From positions 13,294-61,640 of the forward strand of contig NZ_JADDIX010000061.1 in NCBI RefSeq assembly GCF_015070855.1: a stretch of DNA of 48,347 nt, given 5' to 3'. Numbering within the stretch: the stretch's first letter is position 1; every line of letters starts with the position of its first letter. The position numbers were made by a program, and so were the translations under genes. Below, piece by piece: positions 33,481 through 42,076 of the stretch. The notes beneath the pieces are model-generated. The model saw only the letters and a program-made list of their open reading frames with translations, did no database searches and was not told the DNA's origin. Source of the DNA: Pseudomonas lopnurensis (GTDB lineage Bacteria; Pseudomonadota; Gammaproteobacteria; Pseudomonadales; Pseudomonadaceae).

Positions 33481-34506
33481 ATGCTTGAAATCAGAAAGGA
33501 AAAGAAATTCCACGCACTGGGCGAGGTGAGCCTGGAAGGCGGTGAACGGCTGCGCAATGCACGCATCTGCTATCAGGTGCTGGGTACGCCGAACCGGGCG
33601 CGGGACAACCTGGTGCTGATTCCGAGCTACTACGGTGGTACACATTGGGGCAGCCTGCCCCTGCTTGGTGCGGATAGTCCGCTCGCCACCGGCGAACATT
33701 GCATTGTGCTGACCGACCTGCTGGGGGCTGGCTGGTCGACCTCGCCGAGCAACGCGGCGCCCGGCCAACAGGGCGCGGATTTCCCGCGTGTGAGCCTGCT
33801 GGACAACGTGCGGGTGCAGAAGGCACTGCTCGACCGCCTGTTCGGCGACGACTGGCAGCTCGCGCTGGTGACCGGCTGGTCCATGGGCGGCATGCAGACG
33901 CTCTATTGGGCGATGGCCTATCCCGAGCGGATGCGTGCCATCCTGCCTTTCTGCTGCACCGCGCGCTGCTGGCCGCATAATCAGGTGTTTCTCGAAGGAG
34001 TAAAGGCGGCGCTCTGCGCCGACGCCGACTGGCAGGGTGGGCGTTACGCCACGCCGCCCGAACGGGGCTTGCGGGCGTTCGGCCGTGCCTATGCCGGCTG
34101 GGCCTATTCCCAGGCGTTCTTCCGTCGTGAGCTGTGGCGCGGCCTCGGCTTCGCCAGCGTCGAAGCACTGCTCGATTACTGGGAGCGCGACCATCTGGAG
34201 CAGGACGCCAACGACCTGCTCTGCGTGCTGGATACCTGGCAGTGCGCGGACCCGGCTCACAGCTTCGGCGGTGGCTCGCTGGCCGAGGCGCTGGGGCGCA
34301 TTCAGGCTCGCACCATCGTGATGCCCGGCAGCACCGACCTGTATTTCACCGTCGACGATGCACGCCACGAAGCGTCCTTGATGCCGAACGCCGAATTGCG
34401 CGTGCTGGAGTCCGATTGGGGGCATTGCGCCGGCGGCCCGGGACGCGACCCACAGGCCATGGCACAGATTTTCGCGGCGATGCGGGCGTTGCTCGGCAGG
34501 CAATGA
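33481..34506 (+). CDS. Alpha/beta-fold hydrolase (homoserine acetyltransferase-like)
   Basis: A 341-residue alpha/beta hydrolase of the MetX-like subgroup. The nucleophile elbow is GWSMGGMQ (serine), the acid is plausibly the aspartate in PGSTDLYF, and the histidine lies in DWGHCAGGPG. The N-terminal LIPSYYGGTHWG and CIVLTDLLGAGWSTSPSN segments form the oxyanion region. It lacks features needed to call it true homoserine O-acetyltransferase. ATG 33481 has AGGAG 6 nt upstream. It is divergent from the glnT-like gene across the palindrome, so it may be under the same TetR control. The substrate is unknown; ester or amide hydrolysis is likely. Confidence 0.8.
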   Translation: MLEIRKEKKFHALGEVSLEGGERLRNARICYQVLGTPNRARDNLVLIPSYYGGTHWGSLPLLGADSPLATGEHCIVLTDLLGAGWSTSPSNAAPGQQGADFPRVSLLDNVRVQKALLDRLFGDDWQLALVTGWSMGGMQTLYWAMAYPERMRAILPFCCTARCWPHNQVFLEGVKAALCADADWQGGRYATPPERGLRAFGRAYAGWAYSQAFFRRELWRGLGFASVEALLDYWERDHLEQDANDLLCVLDTWQCADPAHSFGGGSLAEALGRIQARTIVMPGSTDLYFTVDDARHEASLMPNAELRVLESDWGHCAGGPGRDPQAMAQIFAAMRALLGRQ

Positions 34507-34561
34507 GCGGTTCGTCCCGCGGCGGGGTACGGCCCAGACTGGATGCGTCCTGGCATGAATC

Positions 34562-34594
34562 GTTGGGCTTCGCTGCACCCAGCGCCAACCTACG
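34562..34594. repeat. short interspersed repeat, copy 2
   Basis: Begins GTTGGGCTTCGCTGC and ends GCCAACCTACG; the same family as the copy at 4395-4426, differing at a few central bases. It lies between the hydrolase and Amt-fusion genes. Confidence 0.65.
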
Positions 34595-34688
34595 CTTGGC
34601 GGATAGCCGATTCCATGGCATGAATCTGGCAGTGGCTTAATGCCATCCGCTTCTTCGACCGGGGGCGCGGTTTGGCGATCCCTTTTTC

Positions 34689-37600
34689 ATGCGTGGACAC
34701 ATGATGCCAACAGCCTCGATCGATACCCTCTGGGTAGTGCTATGCGCCGGCCTGGTGTTCAACATGCAGATCGGCTTCCTCTGCCTCGAAGCGGGCCTTA
34801 CCCGCAGCAAGAACGCCATCAACGTCGCGACCAAGAACATGGCCGATCTGTGCATCGCGCTGATGGTCTACTGGTTGTTCGGCTTCGCGCTGATGTTCGG
34901 CGCCAGCCACAACGGGTTGGCCGGGAGCGGGTTGTTCTTCACCTCCTTCGCCATCGACGAGAGCTGGTCGCTGGCGTTCTTCCTGTTCCAGGCGATGTTC
35001 TGCACCACGGCGGCGACCATCGTCTCCGGCGCCGCGGCGGAGCGGATGCGCTTCAATGCCTACCTGATCGTCGCCGCGCTGTCGGCCGGGCTGATCTACC
35101 CGCTGTTCGGCCACTGGGCCTGGGGCGGCGTCTTCCGTGAAGGGCAGGGCTGGCTGGCCGAGCGCGGTTTCGTGGATTTCGCCGGCTCCACCGTGGTGCA
35201 CGGCGTTGGCGGCTGGATCGCACTGGCGACGGTGATGGTCCTGGGGCCGCGCTCGGGGCGTTTCGATCCGGCCTGGCGGCGCCGCAACATGCCGGGCTCC
35301 AACCTCCCGCTGGCGATGCTCGGCGGCCTGCTGCTGATGTTCGGCTGGTTCGGCTTCAACGGTGGCAGCACGCTGGCGTTCGACCTGCGCGTGCCGGGCA
35401 TCATCGTCAATACGGTGCTGGCCGCCATGGCCGGTATCGTCGCGGCGATGATCGTGTCCTGGTGGCGTCACGGCCATATCGAGCCGGTGCTGCCGCTCAA
35501 CGGCATGCTCGCCGGGCTGGTGGCGATCACCGCGGGCGCGCATGCCGTCAGCGGGCCGTCCGCGATCCTGATCGGCCTGGGCGGCAGCCTGACCATGTGC
35601 CTGGCCGAGCGGTTGCTGCTGCACTGGCGCATCGACGACGTGGTGGGGGCGGTGCCGGTGCACCTGGCCGCCGGCATCTGGGGCACCCTGGCCGTGGGGC
35701 TGTTCGGCGACCCGCTGTTGCTGGGTACCGGCCTCGACCGTGGCGGGCAGTTGCTGGTACAGGTCGAGGGTATGCTGGCCTGCGCCGTCTGGGCCTTCGG
35801 CGCGACCTATCTGCTGCTGCGGATGATCAATCGTCACTACCCGTTGCGGGTCGACCCGGAACACGAGCGCATCGGCCTGAACGTCAGCGAACACGGCGCG
35901 CGCACCGAACTGATCGAATTGCTCAGCGCCATGGACGAGCACCAGCGCCAGGGCCAGTTCCACCGCGAGGTCGAGGTCGAGCCGTTCACCGAGGTGGGGC
36001 AGATCGCCGCGCAGTACAACAAGGTCATCCGTGCGTTGCAGAGTGCTGTGGCGAAGACCCAGAGTATCGTTCGCGACATCCGCGACGGCATCGTCACCTA
36101 CACCGGCGACGGCGTGCTGACCAGCTGCAATCCCGGTGCCGAGCGCCTGCTGGGCCTGCCCGCCGAGCGTATCGTCGGCCAGCCGCTACAACAGTTCATC
36201 GCCTGCGGCTCTTCCTGGTCCGGCTCGCTGCTGCCGCCGACGGGCGGCGAGGTCACCTGCGAGCTGTTGCTGCACGGCCGCGACGGCCAACCGTTCGCCG
36301 CCGAACTGACCGCGAGCCAGGGAGGCGCCCAGGAAGTCTACGTATGCACCGTGCGAGACATCACCGAGCGGCGGCGCATCGAGGAGCAGCTGTTCGCCGA
36401 GAAGCGCCTGGCCCAGGTCACCCTGGCGTCCATCGGCGATGGCGTGATCACCACCGATCGCGAGGGGCGCATTCGCTATCTCAACCCCAGCGCGGAACAG
36501 CTGACCGGCTGGCAACAGGAGCAGGCGCAGGATCTACCGCTGGAAGAGGTCTACCGGGTATTCGACGAGACGTCCGGCGCACGGCTGCCCACGGCTACCG
36601 GCGAAGCACTGCGTCGACGCAGCGATGCCAGCGGCCATACCGAGCGACCGCCGGGGATTCTCGAGCGGCGCGACGACACCCGCATCGCGATCCAGGATGC
36701 GCTGGCGCCGATCCGCGATTCGGACGGTACGGTCATCGGCATGGTGCTGACTTTCCGCGATGTCACCGTCACCCGCCAGCTGGCGCGCAAGCTGACCTTC
36801 CAGGCCAACCACGACAACCTCACCGGCCTGGTCAACCGCTCGGCCTTCGAACGCCAGCTCGAGCGCCTGCTGCGCGAACAGCCGGAGGATGGCCGTGAGC
36901 ACGTGCTCTGCTACATGGACCTCGACCAGTTCAAGGTGGTCAACGACACCTGCGGGCACGCCGCCGGCGACGAACTGCTGCGTCAGCTGGGACGCCTGCT
37001 GAAGACCCGCATGCGCAGCACCGACGTGCTCGCGCGCCTGGGTGGCGACGAGTTCGGCATCCTCTTTCTCGACTGCCCGCTGCAACAGGCGGTGCTGATC
37101 GCCGAGGGCATTCGCCGCGCCGTGGACGAGTTCCGCTTCAACTGGGAGGGCAAGAGCTTCGCCATCGGCGCCAGCATCGGCCTGGTCGGTATCGACGCCA
37201 ATGCGCGCAGCCTCGGCCCGCTGCTCGGCGCGGCGGACAGCGCCTGCTACGCGGCGAAGGAGGGCGGGCGCAACCGGGTGCACGTCTATCAGGCCGACGA
37301 CCAGCAACTGCTGGAGCGCCGCGGCGAGATGCAATGGACCCACCGCCTGCGCCAGGCGCTGGATGGCGACCGCCTGCGGCTGTACGTGCAGCCGATCGTG
37401 TCGTCGCGCCAGCCGGACGACCTGCCGCGCTACGAAGTGCTGGTGCGGATGCTCGGCGAGGATGGCAGCATCATCCCGCCCGGTGCCTTCATGCCGGCGG
37501 CCGAGCGCTACGACCTGGCACCGGCGGTGGACCGCTGGGTGGTGGGCAACTTCCTCGCCTGGGTCGGCGACCTGTGCCGGCGCCAGAAGGGGGCGATCGG

Positions 37601-38099
37601 TCATTATTCGATCAATCTGTCGGCGATGTCGCTGGGCGAGGAGAGCTTTCTGGAATTCATCCTGGAGGCCATCGAGCGCCACCGGATACCCAGCGAATGC
37701 CTGTGCTTCGAGGTCACCGAAACGGCGGCCATCGCCAATCTCAGCCGCGCGATGAAATTCATCGAGCAGCTCAAGGCGGCCGGCTGCAGCTTCGCCCTCG
37801 ACGACTTCGGCTCCGGGCTGTCGTCCTTCGGCTACCTGAAGACGCTGCCGGTGGACTACCTGAAGATCGACGGCGTGTTCGTCCGCGACATCGAGCACGA
37901 CCCCATCGCGCGGGCCATGGTGGCCTCGATCAACGCCATCGGCCACGAGATGGGGCTGCAGACGGTGGCCGAGTTCGTCGAGTCGCAGGCCATCCTCGAC
38001 TGCCTGCAGGAGATCGGCGTGGACTTCGTGCAGGGCTATCACCTGGGGCGGCCGCGGCCGCTGACCGAACTGTCCGGCGTGCGGATGATGCCGCGCTGA
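34689..38099 (+). CDS. Ammonium transporter fused to PAS-PAS-GGDEF-EAL
   Basis: A 1136-residue fusion. Residues about 5-385 are a complete Amt/MEP/Rh domain with eleven membrane segments. The domain includes FCTTAATIVSGAAAERMRF, DFAGSTVVHGVGGW (conserved Asp and first pore His) and VPVHLAAGIWGTLAVGLFGDP (second pore His). A HAMP-like linker (about 400-455) and two PAS domains follow, then GGDEF at about residue 785 in RLGGDEFG, and an EAL domain with EVLVRM, FEVTETAAI, DDFGSGLSSFGYL, KIDGVFV and VAEFVES. Both output domains keep their catalytic motifs. Amt-sensor fusions are known (for example Amt-histidine kinase and Amt-GGDEF), so this probably reads ammonium and changes c-di-GMP. The start is ATG 34689 or 34701. 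Confidence 0.92.
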   Translation: MRGHMMPTASIDTLWVVLCAGLVFNMQIGFLCLEAGLTRSKNAINVATKNMADLCIALMVYWLFGFALMFGASHNGLAGSGLFFTSFAIDESWSLAFFLFQAMFCTTAATIVSGAAAERMRFNAYLIVAALSAGLIYPLFGHWAWGGVFREGQGWLAERGFVDFAGSTVVHGVGGWIALATVMVLGPRSGRFDPAWRRRNMPGSNLPLAMLGGLLLMFGWFGFNGGSTLAFDLRVPGIIVNTVLAAMAGIVAAMIVSWWRHGHIEPVLPLNGMLAGLVAITAGAHAVSGPSAILIGLGGSLTMCLAERLLLHWRIDDVVGAVPVHLAAGIWGTLAVGLFGDPLLLGTGLDRGGQLLVQVEGMLACAVWAFGATYLLLRMINRHYPLRVDPEHERIGLNVSEHGARTELIELLSAMDEHQRQGQFHREVEVEPFTEVGQIAAQYNKVIRALQSAVAKTQSIVRDIRDGIVTYTGDGVLTSCNPGAERLLGLPAERIVGQPLQQFIACGSSWSGSLLPPTGGEVTCELLLHGRDGQPFAAELTASQGGAQEVYVCTVRDITERRRIEEQLFAEKRLAQVTLASIGDGVITTDREGRIRYLNPSAEQLTGWQQEQAQDLPLEEVYRVFDETSGARLPTATGEALRRRSDASGHTERPPGILERRDDTRIAIQDALAPIRDSDGTVIGMVLTFRDVTVTRQLARKLTFQANHDNLTGLVNRSAFERQLERLLREQPEDGREHVLCYMDLDQFKVVNDTCGHAAGDELLRQLGRLLKTRMRSTDVLARLGGDEFGILFLDCPLQQAVLIAEGIRRAVDEFRFNWEGKSFAIGASIGLVGIDANARSLGPLLGAADSACYAAKEGGRNRVHVYQADDQQLLERRGEMQWTHRLRQALDGDRLRLYVQPIVSSRQPDDLPRYEVLVRMLGEDGSIIPPGAFMPAAERYDLAPAVDRWVVGNFLAWVGDLCRRQKGAIGHYSINLSAMSLGEESFLEFILEAIERHRIPSECLCFEVTETAAIANLSRAMKFIEQLKAAGCSFALDDFGSGLSSFGYLKTLPVDYLKIDGVFVRDIEHDPIARAMVASINAIGHEMGLQTVAEFVESQAILDCLQEIGVDFVQGYHLGRPRPLTELSGVRMMPR

Positions 38100-38120
38100 A
38101 GCAGGCGGTTCGCCGCGCCT

Positions 38121-38960
38121 TCAGCCGGCGACGGCGGTGAGCCTGGCCAACTGGTCGAGATCGGTCTGCATGCCGGAGGTTTCGCGGATGCGGCCGAGGA
38201 TCTCGCGCTTGAGCGCGGTGAATTCCGGCGCGAGCTTCATGTCCTGGTTGCGCTGGGCCGGCAGCGGCACCTCGTAGATCGAGTCGATGCGACCGGGGCG
38301 CGGCGCCATCAGCACGATGCGGCTGCCCAGGTAGATGGCTTCCTCGACGTCGTGGGTGACGAACAGGATGGTGCTTTTCTCCAGCTTGTGCACATGGCGG
38401 ATCAGGTCGTGCATGACTTCGCGGGTCTGCGCATCCAGCGCGCCGAACGGCTCGTCCATCAGCAGGGTGGCGGGCTTGGGCATCAGCGCGCGGGCGATGG
38501 CGACGCGCTGCTGCATGCCACCGGAGAGCTGGCTGGGGTAGGCGTCGGTGAAGCGCGTCAGGCCCATCAGGTTGAGCAGCGCGTCGGCGCGGCCGGCGGC
38601 GGTTTCCACGTCGCCGTCGTTGCGCACGGTGTCGCCGATCACCTTGAGCTGGCGGCAGAACTTGATGTTCTGCATCACCGTCAGCCAGGGGTACAGGCTG
38701 TAGTGCTGGAAGACCATGGCGCGGTCGACGCCGGGGCCGTCGATGGCCTTGCCGTCGAGCAGGATCTCGCCACGGCTCTGGGTTTCCAGCCCGGCGATGA
38801 TGCGCAGCAGGGTGGACTTGCCACAGCCCGAGGCGCCGACGAAGGTGACGAACTCGTTGGCCTGGATGTCGAGGTCGATGGCGTCCAGGGCCTGCACTTC
38901 ACGCTGGTCGCTGACGAAGGTCTTGCCGACCTGGCGGACACGGATCTTGCTATCGGACAT
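38121..38960 (-). CDS. ABC transporter ATPase (nitrate/sulfonate/taurine family)
   Basis: A 279-residue ATPase of the TauB/SsuB/NrtD class. Walker A is GASGCGKST, the Q-loop is VFQHYSLYPWLTV, the signature is LSGGMQQRVAIARAL, Walker B is LLMDEPFGALD, and the H-loop is VTHDVEEA. ATG 38960 has GAGGAA 7 nt upstream and is preferred over ATG 38966, which overlaps the permease stop. It is the last gene of the riboswitch-led operon. It would energise uptake together with the adjacent permease and one or both binding proteins in the region. Confidence 0.92.
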   Translation of the reverse strand: MSDSKIRVRQVGKTFVSDQREVQALDAIDLDIQANEFVTFVGASGCGKSTLLRIIAGLETQSRGEILLDGKAIDGPGVDRAMVFQHYSLYPWLTVMQNIKFCRQLKVIGDTVRNDGDVETAAGRADALLNLMGLTRFTDAYPSQLSGGMQQRVAIARALMPKPATLLMDEPFGALDAQTREVMHDLIRHVHKLEKSTILFVTHDVEEAIYLGSRIVLMAPRPGRIDSIYEVPLPAQRNQDMKLAPEFTALKREILGRIRETSGMQTDLDQLARLTAVAG

Positions 38961-38962
38961 GG

Positions 38963-39838
38963 TCATTTCCTCATCCAGGGGAAGGCGCGGCGGTGCAGCC
39001 AGCGAAAGGCCTGGTCGGTGAACAGGCCGATCAGGCCGATCAGCAGGATGCCGGCGAAAATCTTGTCGGTGTGCATGTAGCGCTGCGCCTTGAGGATGGC
39101 GTAGCCGAGCCCGGAGTTGGCCGCCACCAGCTCGGCCACCACCAGGTAGGTCCAGGCCCAGCCGCAGGTGATGCGCAGGGTGTCGAGCAGCGCCGGCTTG
39201 GCCGACGGCAGGATCACCAGCTTGACGATCTCGCCGCGGTTGGCACCCATGGTCTGTGCCGCCTCGATCTGCGCCATGGGCACGCGCCGCACGTCCTCGG
39301 CGACCATCAATACCATCTGGAAGAAGGTGCCGATGAAGATGATCAGCACCTTGGAGCCCTCGTCGATGCCGACCCAGAGCATCACCAGCGGAATGAACGC
39401 CACCGCCGGCATGTAGCGGATGAAGTCGGTGAGCGGCTCGAGAAAGGCCTGCACCGGGCGATAGGTGCCGATGTACAGCCCCAGCGGCAGGGCGATCAGC
39501 GCCGAGGCGCCGAAGCCCGCCATCACCCGCCAGACGCTGATGCCGATGTCGGTGAGCAATCCCTCGCCGGTCCACCAGCGGCCGATGCGCTCGAGCACCG
39601 CGCCGGGGCTCGGCATGAACATCGGGTCGGCCAGGCCGAGCGCGGTCCACAGCCACCAGAGCACGAAGGGCAGGCTCAGCCCGGCGCCGGTGAGCAGCCA
39701 GGCAGTGCGCCGCGAGAGTTCGCCGCGAATGCTCCAGAAACGGCTCTTGTGTCGGGGCTGCGGGGCGGGAGCCTGGGTGCCCGGCTGTTCCGCGGTGCGA
39801 CTGGCGGCGGACGGGGCGATGGCGATCTGCACGGTCAT
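38963..39838 (-). CDS. ABC transporter permease (nitrate/sulfonate/taurine family)
   Basis: A 291-residue inner-membrane permease. After a 35-residue polar N-terminus (MTVQIAIAPS) there are about six membrane segments. The EAA-like loop is AAQTMGANRGEIVKLVILPSAKPALLDTLRI, and GWAWTYLVVAELVAANSGLGYAI is typical of TauC/SsuC. The start at ATG 39838 has GGAGG 7 nt upstream and overlaps the previous gene's stop (ATGA). The much longer frame upstream is a shadow of the neighbouring gene. Confidence 0.92.
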   Translation of the reverse strand: MTVQIAIAPSAASRTAEQPGTQAPAPQPRHKSRFWSIRGELSRRTAWLLTGAGLSLPFVLWWLWTALGLADPMFMPSPGAVLERIGRWWTGEGLLTDIGISVWRVMAGFGASALIALPLGLYIGTYRPVQAFLEPLTDFIRYMPAVAFIPLVMLWVGIDEGSKVLIIFIGTFFQMVLMVAEDVRRVPMAQIEAAQTMGANRGEIVKLVILPSAKPALLDTLRITCGWAWTYLVVAELVAANSGLGYAILKAQRYMHTDKIFAGILLIGLIGLFTDQAFRWLHRRAFPWMRK

Positions 39839-40644
39839 GCGGGCACCTCCTGCGGGGCGGTGGGCGTGGGAAGTGCGGCGCTGACCCAGCCGGCGGCCGG
39901 GGTGTAGCGGCCCAGGCAGGCGAGATCCTCGCGGGGCAGGTTGGCTGGATCGGCGAAGCGCCAATAGCTGGGCAGCAGCGCATCGCCAACACGTCCCGGC
40001 AGCGTCGAATGGGTGATCTGCCAGGGGGTGGCGCCGTTGCGATGGCGGCCGAAGGACAGCTCGCAGGCCAGCCACTGTGGGCGCAGCGCGGGACTGGCGC
40101 CGGCCAGTTGCTCGCGCAAGTGGCCGGCACCGGCGGCCAGTGGCTGCGGGCGGTCGGCGGCGAACATGAAATAGTCGCCCGCGACCAGCAGGCAGGCCTG
40201 GCGCGCGGGCTGTTCGGCCGCCTGCAGCCAGATGCCCCAGTTGACCCCGTCAGATTCGGGCACGCGTTGCCATACTTCGTGGTAACTGCCATCCAGCCCA
40301 TCCTCCAGCAGCCGGTCGGAGCCTTCGAAGCGCATGCAGCCGATATCGGCAGGGCCGCCCGGCGGCTGGAAGTCGATCAGCCGGTACCACTGGCAGATGT
40401 CGCCGTTGACGTCGGTGACGCCAGCGAACCCGGCCTGTTCGCACAGCGCCATCTGCTGGGCGTGGCTGCAGGTTTCCAGGGAGGCGGCCGGTGGCAGCGG
40501 CTGTGGCCGGGGCAGGCGCACATCGGCGTGCAGCCGGGCGGTCTGCAGCCAATAGACCTCGCTGGTTTCGTCGCGCAGGCCGGCGGTGGTGGTCAGCAGG
40601 CGTCGGCGCCACACGCCGAGGTAGGCATCGGGTACGGTTTTCAT
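39835..40644 (-). CDS. HRI1-like beta-barrel protein of unknown function
   Basis: A 269-residue soluble protein with no signal peptide. The pattern YLGVWRRRLLTTTAGLRDETSEVYWLQTARLHADVRLP, followed by WYRLIDFQPPGGPADIGCMRFEGSDRLLEDG and YHEVWQRVPES, resembles the HRI1/lipocalin-like family of fungal and bacterial proteins. In some bacterial relatives of the fold, small hydrophobic or charged ligands are bound. No catalytic motif is visible. It is locked into the operon by ATGA overlaps on both sides, so it is probably needed by the same pathway. The family name is my recollection, and function is unknown. Confidence 0.6.
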   Translation of the reverse strand: MKTVPDAYLGVWRRRLLTTTAGLRDETSEVYWLQTARLHADVRLPRPQPLPPAASLETCSHAQQMALCEQAGFAGVTDVNGDICQWYRLIDFQPPGGPADIGCMRFEGSDRLLEDGLDGSYHEVWQRVPESDGVNWGIWLQAAEQPARQACLLVAGDYFMFAADRPQPLAAGAGHLREQLAGASPALRPQWLACELSFGRHRNGATPWQITHSTLPGRVGDALLPSYWRFADPANLPREDLACLGRYTPAAGWVSAALPTPTAPQEVPA

Positions 40645-41423
40645 GCGTGGTACTCCGGGAAGCGTCTGAGGGTGCGCCAGAAGGCCATGTCGTGATTCGG
40701 CCAGACGTCGGCACCGGCCTCGCCGGCCAGCACCTTGAGTTTGCGGATGCTGGCCAGCGCCAGGTCGTCGCGATCCTGCCAGCAGAGGCCGGGGGCGACT
40801 TCATCGATGAGGTTCTCGCTCAGATCGGCGGCGTCCCCGGCGAGGATCACCGGTTTGCCCTGCGGCAGTTCGATCAGCAGTGACATGTGGCCGGCGGTGT
40901 GGCCTGGGCTATTGATCGCCCGCAGCCCCGGCAGCAGTTCGTATTCCTCGCGCTGCGGCTTCCAGCGATGGTCGCCGGCGAAGTCGTCGGCGAAGTAGGC
41001 ATCGTCGGCCTGGGCGCGGGCTGCGGCGAGCTCGGCCTCGTGCACGTGCACGTCGCAGCCGCAGACCTCGCACAGGCCACCGGCGTGGTCGAAATGCAGA
41101 TGGCTGAGGAACACCAGATCGATATCGGCCGGCGTCAGGCCATGCCGGGCCAGATGCGCGGGCAGGCGTTGGTCTTCGCGCATTTCGGGCGGGCCCATGG
41201 GAAATTCCAGCGGGTCGTACCAGCGTGCCCGCGCCGCCGGATCGCTGAGCTTGGCATAGTCGCAGCCGACGTCGAACAGCACGCGCCCCTGCCGGGTCTC
41301 GATCAGGAAGGCCAGGATCGGTGCGTCGATCAGCGTGCCCTGCCCGCGGTTGCGGGTGGAGATCGACTTGTCGTAGCGATGCGTGGCGGTCAGCAGCGGC
41401 CAGAGCCGCAGGACGTCGGTCAT
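40641..41423 (-). CDS. Metallo-beta-lactamase-fold hydrolase (AHL lactonase-like)
   Basis: A 260-residue hydrolase with the dinuclear zinc motif HLHFDHAGG (HxHxDH), a further histidine in NSPGHTAGHMS, the bridging aspartate in ILAGDAADL and a final histidine in WPNHDMAF. This set is that of the AiiA/AttM lactonase-like group. In this operon a cyclic amide, lactam or ester formed from a guanidine compound is a more likely substrate than a quorum signal, but this is inference. The gene overlaps its neighbours by 4 nt on both sides. Confidence 0.85.
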   Translation of the reverse strand: MTDVLRLWPLLTATHRYDKSISTRNRGQGTLIDAPILAFLIETRQGRVLFDVGCDYAKLSDPAARARWYDPLEFPMGPPEMREDQRLPAHLARHGLTPADIDLVFLSHLHFDHAGGLCEVCGCDVHVHEAELAAARAQADDAYFADDFAGDHRWKPQREEYELLPGLRAINSPGHTAGHMSLLIELPQGKPVILAGDAADLSENLIDEVAPGLCWQDRDDLALASIRKLKVLAGEAGADVWPNHDMAFWRTLRRFPEYHA

Positions 41424-42076
41424 GCCGAACCCTCCAGGCGCTGCAGCAGGGTGGCGCTGTCGATCACGCCGCCGAACAGACCGCCTTCGACCTCGATCAT
41501 CGCCAGCGCGGCGGCCTGCAGGCGCGGGTCGGCCGAGGCGCAGGCGTCGCTGACGGTCAGGCAGTCGAAACCCAGGTCGATGGCCTGGCGTAGCGTCGAG
41601 GACACGCAGACCTCGGTGGTCACCCCGGTCAGGATCAGCCGCTCGATGCCGCGCCGGCGCAGGATCAGCTCCAGGTCGGTGTGGGCGAAGGCGCTGTAGC
41701 CGGGCTTGTCGATGACCGGTTCAGCGGCGCGCGGCTGCAGCTCGTCGATCAGGCCGTGGCCGAATTCGCCACGGACCAGCAGGCGCCCGAGCGGGCCGGG
41801 GCTGCCGATGGGCGCGCCGGTCGCTTCGGCGCGGCGGCGCTTGGGCTCGGGCAGGTCGGAGAGATCGGCGCGGTGACCTTCGCGGGTATGCACGACGAGC
41901 ATGCCGAGGCCGCGGGCGCGATCCAGCAGCGCCTGGATCGCCGGGATCGGCGCGCGCAGGCGGGTCACGTCCATGCCGGCCCGGTCGGCGTAACCGCCCA
42001 GCGCGCAGAAGTCGCGCTGCATGTCGATCACCAGCAGGGCGGTGCGCTGCGGTTGCAGGCCTGTCGCGGCGCTCAC
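41420..42076 (-). CDS. Cysteine hydrolase of the biuret/guanylurea hydrolase type (isochorismatase-like)
   Basis: A 218-residue isochorismatase-like amidohydrolase closely resembling biuret hydrolase: IDMQRDFCALGGYADR, HTREGHRADLSDLPEPKR, GPLGRLLVRGE, VIDKPGYSAF, LTGVTTEVCVSSTLR. The catalytic triad is D18, K124 and C157, exactly 18 positions below the D36/K142/C175 numbering I recall for Rhizobium BiuH. The position corresponding to BiuH Q215, which contacts biuret, is glutamate here (E197, in IEVEGG), which could favour a cationic substrate such as guanylurea or another guanidino-amide. The start is GTG 42076, overlapping the creatininase stop as GTGA. Confidence 0.85.
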   Translation of the reverse strand: MSAATGLQPQRTALLVIDMQRDFCALGGYADRAGMDVTRLRAPIPAIQALLDRARGLGMLVVHTREGHRADLSDLPEPKRRRAEATGAPIGSPGPLGRLLVRGEFGHGLIDELQPRAAEPVIDKPGYSAFAHTDLELILRRRGIERLILTGVTTEVCVSSTLRQAIDLGFDCLTVSDACASADPRLQAAALAMIEVEGGLFGGVIDSATLLQRLEGSA

